A stretch of 42,192 bases of DNA from Verrucomicrobia bacterium Ga0077533 (GTDB lineage Bacteria; Verrucomicrobiota; Verrucomicrobiia; Opitutales; Opitutaceae). Every line of letters starts with the position of its first letter. The stretch's first letter is position 1. The stretch is taken from NCBI GenBank assembly GCA_001464505.1, contig LNEH01000134.1:1-42192 (forward strand). Reading direction: 5' to 3'. Position numbers and translations under genes: made by a program. Below, piece after piece: positions 7,803-15,163 of this stretch. The notes beneath the pieces were generated by a model. The model worked only from the letters and a program-made list of their open reading frames with translations, did no database searches and was not told the origin of the DNA.

Positions 7803-9170
7803 TCAGGCTACTTTCGCAGGAATCCAAAAGACCGCCCGGGCACCGCCGCCGGGTCGGTTCTCCAGCGTGGCATCGCCGCCGTGGAGGTGGGCGATCTCGC
7901 GCACGAGCGCCAAGCCCAGCCCCGTGCTCTTCCGTTCCGAGCCCGGTCGCGGCAGCGAATAAAACCGCTCGAACACGCGCGGCAACGCGTAGTCCGGCAC
8001 GCCGGGGCCGTTGTCCTCGACGGTGAAACTCGCCTGGCCCGCCGCCGCCGCGCCGCGCAGCGTGACCGCGCTGCCCGCCGGCGAGAAATCCAAGGCGTTC
8101 TGCAGCAGGTTCACCAGCGCCTCGCGCAGCAGCACGCGCTCGCCGCGCAGCGTGGCCGGCACCGGTTCCGCTTTCAGCGTCACGCGCGCGGACTCAAACG
8201 CCGGCCGCAGGGCCGCGGCCGCCTCCGCGACCAGATCCGCCGCGGCAATGGTCTCCGTCTGTCGCAGCGCCTTGCGCGCCTCGAGCGACGACAGCTCCAG
8301 CAGCCGCTCGACGCTCTGCTGGATGCGCGCGGCCTCGCCCCGGATGTTGCCGAGGAATTTCTTCCGCTGTTCCTCCGGCATTTTTTCGTCCAGCAACTCA
8401 GCCGCGCCCCGGATGGCGGCCAGCGGCGCCTTCACCTCGTGGGCCAGCGCCTGGGTGTAGCGCTCGACGTGCTGCTTACCCTCGAGCGCATCGCGCATCT
8501 CCTCAAAGGCCCGGCCCAGTTCCGTGATTTCCGTGGCCCGCGAAGGGGGTGGAGTCGCGTGCCGGCCATCGCGCACCGTCCGCACATAGGCCGTCAGCCG
8601 TTCGAGCGAATGCGTGAGCCGCGCCGCAATCCACCAACCAGCCACGATCATCACCAAGGCGACGGCCCCCGCCGACCAAATTAACCCCCAGCGAGCGTGG
8701 CTGATCCCTTCCGCCACGGTCGCAAGCGGCCGCCCGACCCCGACCCAGCCGATCAGTCCCTGTTGTAAACGAACCGGGGCGGCCACCCGCAGCTCGTTGC
8801 CGACCTCGGCCAGGTTGACCACGGTGTAATTCTCCGACGCCCTCCGGCCGCCGCCGGTCATCGTCCAGGCATAGATATGCCCGCTGTCGCGCCGCGCCGA
8901 GTCGAAAATCACCCGCCCGTCCGCGCCGCAGGCAAACACCCGCAACACCTCGGTGCCGGGCGGCAGGCCTTCGAGTTTCCTCGCCCAGTCCTCCCCCGCC
9001 GACGCGGGCGTGACGTAGGTGGCGAGATAGGCCGCCGTGTCGCCGAGCGTGCGCCGCATCGACTCGACGTAGCGCAGGCGCACGTCGCGCAGCACCAGGC
9101 CCATCACGCCGATGAAGCCGACCGCCGAGGCCGCCACATAGACCGTGAAGATGGCCGTGCGGATTTTCAT
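7803..9170 (-). CDS. creC: CreC-like sensor histidine kinase
   Basis: 455 residues. Membrane segments lie at about 7-27 and 163-185, enclosing a periplasmic sensor region of roughly 130 residues; a HAMP-like linker follows (190-230). The phosphorylation motif is [20 protein letters not shown] with His244, the CreC-type H-box ([18 protein letters not shown]). The ATPase part has the N box ([12 protein letters not shown]), G1 (DNGPGVPD) and G2 (STGLGLALV). The ATG at 9170 gives a normal length for CreC. It is followed on the same strand by creD and preceded by creB, with a palindromic repeat inserted in the creB-creC gap. It should phosphorylate CreB, whose gene here looks damaged. Confidence 0.9.
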   Translation of the reverse strand: MKIRTAIFTVYVAASAVGFIGVMGLVLRDVRLRYVESMRRTLGDTAAYLATYVTPASAGEDWARKLEGLPPGTEVLRVFACGADGRVIFDSARRDSGHIYAWTMTGGGRRASENYTVVNLAEVGNELRVAAPVRLQQGLIGWVGVGRPLATVAEGISHARWGLIWSAGAVALVMIVAGWWIAARLTHSLERLTAYVRTVRDGRHATPPPSRATEITELGRAFEEMRDALEGKQHVERYTQALAHEVKAPLAAIRGAAELLDEKMPEEQRKKFLGNIRGEAARIQQSVERLLELSSLEARKALRQTETIAAADLVAEAAAALRPAFESARVTLKAEPVPATLRGERVLLREALVNLLQNALDFSPAGSAVTLRGAAAAGQASFTVEDNGPGVPDYALPRVFERFYSLPRPGSERKSTGLGLALVREIAHLHGGDATLENRPGGGARAVFWIPAKVA

Positions 9171-9191
9171 GCTAAACTAATTGATTTGAAC

Positions 9192-9271
9192 TGTAGGGCG
9201 GGAACGCTGATCCCGCCTTTGACTCGCAAGCCGCGCATTGCCCGAGGCGGGATCAGCGATCCCGCCCTACA
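9192..9271. repeat. Palindromic repeat, family A copy 1 (creB-creC gap)
   Basis: An 80-bp element with outer arms starting TGTAGGGCGGGAACGCTGAT and ending in the reverse complement (…CCCGCCCTACA); the two 26-base arms match at 25 positions around a 28-base loop. Each arm itself contains a smaller GGCGGGATC/GATCCCGCC palindrome. The same outer sequence recurs at 12271-12336 and, more diverged, at 38012-38088, so this is a dispersed REP-like family. It sits in the gap between creB and creC. Confidence 0.85.
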
Positions 9272-9327
9272 TGCGAATATCATTGCGGGTTTCATTCGGG
9301 ATTCGGTTTCGACTGCCGGGTTGCGTC

Positions 9328-9980
9328 TTATTCTTCTCTGAGCGAATAACCCAATCCGCGGTGCGTCACGATGGGGTCGGCGTCAGGCGCGACAGTGCGC
9401 AGCTTGGCGCGGAGCGTCTTGATGTGCGCGTCCACCGTGCGGTCGAACGACGCGCCGGGGTCGTCCCACGCCGCCGTCATCAACTGATCGCGACTGAACA
9501 CGCGCCCCGGCGCCGCCAGCAGCGCGGCGAGCAGACGGTATTCGTTGCGCGTAAGGTCGAGCGTCTTGCCCTGAAAACTGATGCGGCACTTCGCCGCGTC
9601 GTGCGTCCAGCCGGTCGGTGCTGTTCCCGTAACCGACGTGCCGTTGCTCCGGCGCAGCACGGCGCGAATGCGGGCGGTGAGCTCGCGCGGGCTGAAGGGC
9701 TTGGCGAGGTAGTCGTCGGCCCCCAGCTCCAGTCCGACAATCTTGTCCACCTCGCTGCTGCGGGCGGTGAGGAAAATCACCGGCACGGCGTGTTGTTTGC
9801 GCAATTCGCGGCAAACGTCGAACCCGCTCATGTCGGGCAGGCCGACATCGAGCACGACCAGCGCCACCGGTTGCTCCTTGAGTGCCTTGAGCGCCTCGCG
9901 TCCGGTGGTTTTCCAGACCGGCGCAAAGCCTTCGGTCCTTCATCCTCGACCACCAAGATGACCTGACGCGAAAGCGACAT
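9328..9980 (-). pseudogene. creB: CreB-like response regulator, frameshifted in the receiver domain
   Basis: The ATG at 9980 starts SLSRQVILVVEDE, the beginning of an OmpR-type receiver. The frame then breaks. The next recognisable CreB residues (EGFAPVWKTTGREAL) resume in another frame after only five bases, so about 13-14 codons of helix 1 are missing and the net deletion is not a multiple of three. After the break everything is intact: phospho-acceptor in VVLDVGLPDMSGFD, FLTARSSEVDKIVGLELGAD, KPFSPRE and a winged-helix domain to the stop at 9328. A GTG at 9867 could start a protein of 179 residues lacking the acidic pocket. Either a real inactivation or a sequence error. It heads creBCD on the minus strand. 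Confidence 0.75.
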
Positions 9981-10081
9981 GCCTGTTTGTGCCCGTCGGG
10001 TGCCGCGAACTCAAGCCGGCACAAGATAATCTGGTTCGTCCCCTGCCCCCTGCCACCCGCTCAGCCGGAAGAATTCAGTTG

Positions 10082-10429
10082 AACCACAGATGGACACAAA
10101 TCCACACAGATTAATGAAAGTGACCGCCTGCCGGGATCGCTAGCTTGAGACTATTTGCCACGCAGTGATGAGCCTAGAATACTCTGATGAGTAACCGCTA
10201 ATCCGCGCTAATGAACGCTCATCAGAGAATTGGCATGGAACTGAGGCCCCAACTGGTTCACCTGATCGGTGAACGAAATCTCCCGAGAGAGAATCTGGCT
10301 ACGGTCTGCATAAACGCCGATTAGCGAAAATCAGCGGTTAACCAACTGCGGAATTCAGGATGAAGCGAAACTTCGTTGGTTGGACACGTGTCCTTCCGTA
10401 TCTGCGTCAATCTGTGGTCATCTGTGGTT
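10082..10429. repeat. Large nested palindromic element, outer arms (family F)
   Basis: The left end AACCACAGATGGACACAAAT and the right end (…TCAATCTGTGGTCATCTGTGGTT) are imperfect inverted copies of the dispersed 'ACCACAGATnnACACAGAT' type phrase. They bracket 348 bp that contain no gene and a second, different palindrome. This accounts for the whole gap between creB (starts 9980) and the TIR-protein stop at 10452, except about 100 bp at 9981-10081 in which I see nothing. It resembles a non-autonomous, MITE-like element. Confidence 0.7.
10192..10340. repeat. Inner palindrome inside the family F element (family G)
   Basis: The left arm TAACCGCTAATCCGCGCTAAT and a right arm ending AATCAGCGGTTA are imperfect inverted copies of a different phrase from the outer element. 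The left arm is itself enclosed in a perfect 10-bp inverted repeat (CTCTGATGAG at 10182-10191 and CTCATCAGAG at 10218-10227). The arrangement looks like one repeat inserted into another. Confidence 0.6.
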
Positions 10430-10451
10430 GCTGCTTTCCCCTGAGCCCGCC

Positions 10452-12812
10452 TCAGAACAACGGCTGGTTGTTCTTCGGATCGTTGAGCAGCGTCTCGAAC
10501 CGCGGGTCGCCGTGGAGCGTGCTGTAGCCGCGCTTCCATTCGTGGACGTTCACGAAGGCGGTGGCCGGGGTGCGCAACAGCCGCGCGAACTCCGCGAGTG
10601 CTTTCTCCTTCTCGCCCGTCATGTCGTAGGTGTTGGCCCGAAAGGCGGCGTAGCTGACCCCGTCGAGGGCATCCAGCGACTCGGGCATCAGCTCCACGCT
10701 CCGCTCCGCGCAGCGCAGGGCCTCCGCCTTGTTGCCAAGGATCACCTCCATGCCCGCGAGAAAGGCCCAGAGGCGGACGCTCTTGGGCTCCTGCACGAGG
10801 CGCGCACGCAATTCAGCCGGGTAGTCGCCCAGCCGGACCTGGGCCCCCGCCTTGTCGCCGAGGGCGTAATAGCTGAGAGCGGCACCATAGGCCTGCTCGT
10901 AGTGCGGCACCCCGTCCTCCTCGTAGTAGGGCTGAACCTTGTCCAGCCGGATGACCTCGGCATAGTCGCCGACCGTCCCGGCCCAGTTCTTCCGCAATTC
11001 GATGCATTCCGGTGAATTCAATTGTTCCGGCTTCAAGGATGCAAAAAAAACATCGCCTTCACGGGTCGAACCGCTGGCCAGAAAATGGCCGTAAGCCAGA
11101 TTGAAAGCCGCCGGCAGGTAGCCCGGCAGCAGCGTGATGATCCGCCGCTGTGTCGCCAGGGCCTCGTCCCAGCGCCGGGCGGCCCGCAGCGTGGCCAGCA
11201 GATTGCGGAGATAATTGATGTTGGCTGGATCGAGCTCGCTGGCCCGGCGCGCATTGGCCAGCGACTGGGCCCAACGACCCTGCCGGCGCTGGATCAGCGC
11301 GAGGGAATTGAACACGACCGGGGAGTTGGGCTGCAGTTTTGCGCGCTTTTCATACTGTTCGGCCGCCCGCACATAGTCGCGGAAGCCATAATAATAATAG
11401 GTGCCGAGGCTCGTGATGACATCGGGGTCATCCGGGGCCAACTGCGCCGCGCGGTCGATGGCCCCCTTGGCGCGGGCGAGCAGGGCATCCATGTCCGGTT
11501 CGCCGAGAAACGTCCCATGGGCATAAACCACCGCAAGCTCACCCCATGCGGCGGCAAAGGCGGGATCCAGCGCCACGGCCGCCGACAGGAGCTCGGCCCG
11601 GCGCTGGCGGGTGGCCGGGTTGCTACTCTCGCGGTTAAAGATTTCACGCGCCTGCAGGAATTTGTCGTAGGCGGCCGGGTTCTCTGTCGGCTTGCGGGCG
11701 ATCAGGACTTTCTCCTCGGGCGACAACGCCATCTTCAGGGCTCCCGCAATCTGCCGCGACAGCTCAGCCTGAATGGTGAAGACGTCCGTGAGCTCGCGAT
11801 CATAGGACGCGGCCCAGATGTGCTCGTCGGTCGCCGCGTGGATCAGCTGGCCGGTGACGCGGACCTTGTTGCCCGAGCGGCGGACGCTGCCCTCAAGGAT
11901 GTAGGTGACCCCGAGCTCCTGGGCGATCTGCCGCATGGGTTTCGACGTCGTGCGGTAGGGCATCACCGAGGTGCGGGACACGACGCGCATTTCGCGGATG
12001 AGCGCGAGGTTGGTGAGGATGTCCTCGTGCATGCCGTCCGCGAAGAACGCGCTGTCTTTTTCCTCACTCATGTTGGTGAATGGCAGGACGGCGATGGACT
12101 TGTCCGCCACGCGTGGCGGAGTGGAAAGTGAGGGTGAAAGTGAAGGTGGTTTGGTTGCGGTGGGTGTCGCGGCGGGCGGCGCGGGCTGGCGCAGGGCCAC
12201 GATGCCCACCCCCACCGCGAGGAGCACGGCGGCAGCCACACCCCACATCCAGCCGGGGAGGCCCTTCTTCTGTAGGGCGGGATCGCCTGATCCCGCCGTG
12301 GTCCGTTGAGGCGGGGTCGGGAGACCCCGCCCTACAGATTTAGCCGGTGCTTCGAGCAACCGTTGCACCTGCTCCACAAATTGCGGCGTGGGCAATGCGC
12401 CGGGCAGGCGGGTCCACTGCACGCGCATGAACTCCGGCGGCACGACCGCGCTGGATTCCTTCGTGTCGTCAATCACGACGGGCGCGAGGAAAGGCACGCC
12501 CTCGGCGAGCAAGTGCGTCTGCTCGACGGCGAGTTTCCATTCGAGCCGGAAGTAGCCTTTGCTCCGCTCCTGCGTGTGCGCGGAAATGATCGGGATGAAC
12601 AGCGCGCAGGCGTCGATCTGTTTTCGAATCTTGGCATCCCACGAATCACCACCGCGCAGCTCGTTCTCGTCGAACCAGACCTCCAGGCCCGCGCTGCGCA
12701 GCGCCTCGGCGACGCGCCGGGCGGCGTCCGTGTCCTCACGGGCGTAACTCAGGAAGACTGCGCCGGGGGTGGAGGCGGTGGAGGCGGCTATTGACAGGCC
12801 CACAGTTGCCAC
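10452..12812 (-). CDS. TIR-domain / TolB-like / TPR membrane protein
   Basis: 786 residues from a GTG at 12812. Residues 17-150 are a TIR domain (FLSYARED; LEVWFDENELRGGDSWDAKI; Glu91 in FRLEWKLAVE is the likely NADase glutamate). A linker at about 159-181 is encoded by a palindromic repeat. A membrane segment spans about 188-207 and a Pro-rich linker follows. Residues about 238-385 form the TolB-like region typical of adenylate-cyclase-type regulators (SIAVLPFTNMSEEKDSAFFADGMHED…LEGSVRRSG). TPR repeats fill 390-760. This architecture is frequent in Opitutaceae and relatives. With TIR facing the cytoplasm and TPRs outside, it could sense envelope ligands; whether it is a defence NADase or signalling scaffold is not known. 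No obvious operon partner. Confidence 0.85.
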   Translation of the reverse strand: MATVGLSIAASTASTPGAVFLSYAREDTDAARRVAEALRSAGLEVWFDENELRGGDSWDAKIRKQIDACALFIPIISAHTQERSKGYFRLEWKLAVEQTHLLAEGVPFLAPVVIDDTKESSAVVPPEFMRVQWTRLPGALPTPQFVEQVQRLLEAPAKSVGRGLPTPPQRTTAGSGDPALQKKGLPGWMWGVAAAVLLAVGVGIVALRQPAPPAATPTATKPPSLSPSLSTPPRVADKSIAVLPFTNMSEEKDSAFFADGMHEDILTNLALIREMRVVSRTSVMPYRTTSKPMRQIAQELGVTYILEGSVRRSGNKVRVTGQLIHAATDEHIWAASYDRELTDVFTIQAELSRQIAGALKMALSPEEKVLIARKPTENPAAYDKFLQAREIFNRESSNPATRQRRAELLSAAVALDPAFAAAWGELAVVYAHGTFLGEPDMDALLARAKGAIDRAAQLAPDDPDVITSLGTYYYYGFRDYVRAAEQYEKRAKLQPNSPVVFNSLALIQRRQGRWAQSLANARRASELDPANINYLRNLLATLRAARRWDEALATQRRIITLLPGYLPAAFNLAYGHFLASGSTREGDVFFASLKPEQLNSPECIELRKNWAGTVGDYAEVIRLDKVQPYYEEDGVPHYEQAYGAALSYYALGDKAGAQVRLGDYPAELRARLVQEPKSVRLWAFLAGMEVILGNKAEALRCAERSVELMPESLDALDGVSYAAFRANTYDMTGEKEKALAEFARLLRTPATAFVNVHEWKRGYSTLHGDPRFETLLNDPKNNQPLF
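12271..12336. repeat. Palindromic repeat, family A copy 2, in frame inside the TIR gene
   Basis: 66 bp (22 codons) with 27-base arms (TGTAGGGCGGGATCGCCTGA… and its inverse ending CCCCGCCCTACA) matching at about 22 positions. It lies inside the coding sequence and is read through without stop, giving the linker SVGRGLPTPPQRTTAGSGDP between the TIR domain and the membrane segment. It belongs to the same family as 9192-9271, which is intergenic. Confidence 0.85.
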
Positions 12813-12870
12813 GGGCGCAAGTCGCTGGCCAGACGAATCTAGCTCGGAAACACCGCGGGAAACGGCCCGG

Positions 12871-13056
12871 TTACAAGTCGCCGGCCTGTGGGCGCAGGAT
12901 GATTTCCTCCACCACGGTGCGGCGGCTGAGGCGGTAGACGTTGAGGATGGCCCGGGCGATGTCCTCGGCGGGCATCATCTTCTCACCGGTGAAGCCGGAA
13001 TTCGCCCAGGAGGGCGTCCACACTGCGCCGGGATGGACGCAGCAGACGCGCACGCC
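12871..13056 (-). pseudogene. 3' fragment of the sepiapterin-reductase-like SDR gene
   Basis: The minus strand encodes GVRVCCVHPGAVWTPSW…RTVVEEIILRPQ…GDL to a stop at 12871. About 54 of 59 residues equal the C-terminus of the intact SDR at 22959-23669, and the DNA is equally close. The N-terminal three quarters, including the cofactor-binding and catalytic parts, is absent, so it cannot be functional. An 11-bp direct repeat, CCGGTTACAAG, flanks it at 12867-12877 and 13055-13065. The remaining 13066-13177 up to the glycosyltransferase start shows no gene. Confidence 0.85.
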
Positions 13057-13177
13057 GGTTACAAGCCGGCTCTGGCCACGATCCCTTGCCTGCCGGCGGA
13101 TCCGCCCGTTCCTGAACATATTGTCAGGGGGTGAGGTTTGCCGGGGCAACCAGAGGACGACGACCCTGTCTGCCATC

Positions 13178-14527
13178 ATGACAATGTCCGACACCGCCCT
13201 CAATTCGTCCAGCCCGCTGCCACGCATCGGCATGGTGTCCACCCACGGCTATGTCGCCGCCGAGCCCCCGCTGGGGAAGGCCGACACCGGCGGCCAGGTC
13301 GTCTATGTGCTCGAGCTGGCCAAGAAGCTCGCCCAACTCGGCTTCGAGGTCGACATCTGGACCCGGCGTTTTGAGGACCAGCCCGAGATGGACGTCGTCA
13401 ACGACCGCGTCCGCGTCCTCCGCGTCCCGTGCGGCGGACCCAACTTCCTCGACAAGGAATACCTCGTCCGCCACCTCGGCGAATGGTCCGAGAATGCCCT
13501 GCGTTTCATCAAGCGGCACCGGCTCAGATATCAGTTCCTCAACAGTCACTACTGGGACGCCGGTTTTGCCACGCAGCGGCTCGCCGAGGCGCTCGACGTG
13601 CCCCACGTCCACACGCCCCATTCCCTCGGCCTCTGGAAAAAGCAACTGATGGAAAAGGATTTCCCGGACGACGCCGCGAAATTCGAAGCCAAATACAACT
13701 TCACCCAGCGCATCAACGAGGAGACCCTCCTCTACCGCAACTGCGAGGAGGTCATCGCCACCACCCCGCTGCAGGTGGACATGATCGTGTCGGACTACGG
13801 CGCCCCCGCCGAAAACGTCCACATGATCCCGCCGGGCTACGACGACAACCGCTTCTTCCCCGTCAGCGCCGCCTCGCGCAACGCCATCCGGCAGCGCCTC
13901 GGCTGCGAGGGCAAGGTCGTCCTCGCCATCGGCCGCCTCGCCCGCAACAAGGGCTATGACCTCCTCGTCAACGCCTTCTCCGTCGTGGCGACCCGCATCC
14001 CCGACGCCGTCCTCCACCTCGCCGTCGGCGGCACCTCGCTCAACGCCAACGAGCAGCAGATCCTCGACGAGCTCAAGGCCCAGGCCGCCGCGCTCGGCCT
14101 CGCGGAGCGCATCAAGTTCTCCGGCTTCGTCGCCGACGCCGACCTCGCCGACCACTACCGCGCGGCCGACGTCTTCGTGCTGAGCAGCCGCTATGAGCCC
14201 TTCGGCATGACCGCCATCGAGGCCATGGCCTGCGGCACGCCCACCGTCATCACCACGCACGGCGGCCTGTTCCGCGCCGTCACCTTCGGCCGCCACGCCC
14301 TCTATGCCGATTCCTTCGACAAGGAGGATCTGGGCATCTCCATCGTGAAAATCATTCGGCACCCGCGGCTGTCGAACCGCCTCGGCCGCATGGGCGCGCA
14401 CAAGGCCCGCAGCCTCTTCACCTGGACCGGCATCGCCCAGCAGCTTACCAGCCTCATCGAGGAACGCGCCACCGCCCTCGCCTTCACCGACAACGAGTGG
14501 GACGAACCCTGGAACGACGGGGACTGA
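13178..14527 (+). CDS. GT4 glycosyltransferase, mannosylfructose-/sucrose-phosphate synthase type
   Basis: 449 residues from the ATG at 13178 (a second ATG at 13184 is possible). The N-terminal domain begins RIGMVSTHGYVAAEPPLGKA with the glycine loop DTGGQVVYVLELAKKL; the C-terminal domain has VLAIGRLARNKGYDLL and the GT4 EX7E motif EPFGMTAIEAMACGTP (Glu340/Glu348). The HSLGLWKK and MIPPGYDDNRFFP segments are those of mannosylfructose-phosphate and sucrose-phosphate synthases. These transfer a sugar from a nucleotide sugar (GDP-mannose or UDP-glucose) to fructose-6-phosphate. Which sugar is used cannot be read from sequence. The matching phosphatase is encoded two genes downstream, so a disaccharide compatible solute is the probable product. 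Confidence 0.85.
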   Translation: MTMSDTALNSSSPLPRIGMVSTHGYVAAEPPLGKADTGGQVVYVLELAKKLAQLGFEVDIWTRRFEDQPEMDVVNDRVRVLRVPCGGPNFLDKEYLVRHLGEWSENALRFIKRHRLRYQFLNSHYWDAGFATQRLAEALDVPHVHTPHSLGLWKKQLMEKDFPDDAAKFEAKYNFTQRINEETLLYRNCEEVIATTPLQVDMIVSDYGAPAENVHMIPPGYDDNRFFPVSAASRNAIRQRLGCEGKVVLAIGRLARNKGYDLLVNAFSVVATRIPDAVLHLAVGGTSLNANEQQILDELKAQAAALGLAERIKFSGFVADADLADHYRAADVFVLSSRYEPFGMTAIEAMACGTPTVITTHGGLFRAVTFGRHALYADSFDKEDLGISIVKIIRHPRLSNRLGRMGAHKARSLFTWTGIAQQLTSLIEERATALAFTDNEWDEPWNDGD

Positions 14528-14542
14528 CCAAACCGTCTGATC

Positions 14543-14644
14543 AACCGCGAAGAACGCGAAGTTGCGCGAAGCCAAACCTTCGGAATCACCCCCCCGATTT
14601 CAATCGCCCTCCTTCCTTCGCGTTTCTTCGCGCCCTTCGCGGTT
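14543..14644. repeat. Palindromic repeat, family D
   Basis: AACCGCGAAGAACGCGAAGT… at the left and …CGCGCCCTTCGCGGTT at the right form 29-base arms matching at about 24 positions, with a 44-base loop. It fills most of the 157-bp gap between the glycosyltransferase and the universal stress protein. The composition differs from the other families in the window. Confidence 0.75.
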
Positions 14645-14684
14645 CCAAAAATCTTAATCCTGCCACCCGTCAGCCACCTTCCTC

Positions 14685-15161
14685 ATGAGAACTTCCTCCG
14701 CTGAAAAAACCACCCACGCGGTCATGGGCCGCGTCAAGACCTCCTACCCCCGTCTCCAGCACCTGCTGGTGCCGCTGGATTTCTCCGGCAAGTCCCGCCA
14801 GGCGCTGCGCTACGCGGTGCCGCTCGCCCAGAAATTTGCCGCGAAAATCCACCTCGTCCATGTGCTGCGGCCCGTGGGCAAGGCGGCGCCGGCTGAGCTG
14901 GCCCACCTCAAGCACGAGGCCATCAAGCGTCTCGGCGAGATGTCCGCTGAGTTGCTGCCTCCGCGACTGCGTGCCGGCAACGCCGTGCTCGTGGGCCGGC
15001 CCGCCGATCAGATCCTGCAGCTGGCGGGGAAGAACAACATCGACCTGATTGTGCTCACCACCAAGGGCCGCTCCGGCCTCGCCCGCGTGCTGGTCGGCAG
15101 CACGGCCGAGCACATCATGCGCCACGCTCCCTGCCCGGTCATGTCCATCCGGCGCCATTGA
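14685..15161 (+). CDS. Universal stress protein (UspA family)
   Basis: 158 residues, one Usp domain. It starts after a 25-residue N-terminal extension: HLLVPLDFSGKSRQALRYAVPLA is the usual beta1-alpha1, IHLVHVL is beta2, and the ATP-loop region TTKGRSGLARVLVGSTAEHIMRHAPCPVMSI is close to the G-2x-G-9x-G(S/T) motif. The first glycine of that motif is a threonine here, so nucleotide binding is probable rather than certain. It sits between the disaccharide-phosphate synthase and phosphatase genes, and the latter begins 2 bp after its stop, so it belongs to that operon and is likely part of an osmotic or general stress response. Confidence 0.9.
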   Translation: MRTSSAEKTTHAVMGRVKTSYPRLQHLLVPLDFSGKSRQALRYAVPLAQKFAAKIHLVHVLRPVGKAAPAELAHLKHEAIKRLGEMSAELLPPRLRAGNAVLVGRPADQILQLAGKNNIDLIVLTTKGRSGLARVLVGSTAEHIMRHAPCPVMSIRRH

Positions 15162-15163
15162 CC

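Noticed and set aside
9192-9271. Interpretation of the family A palindromes as intrinsic terminators
   Set aside because: There are no T-tracts, and two copies lie inside coding sequences that continue through them.
12941-13177. N-terminal extension of the GT4 enzyme
   Set aside because: The extra residues overlap the SDR 3' fragment on the other strand and do not belong to the GT4 family; the domain begins just after 13178.
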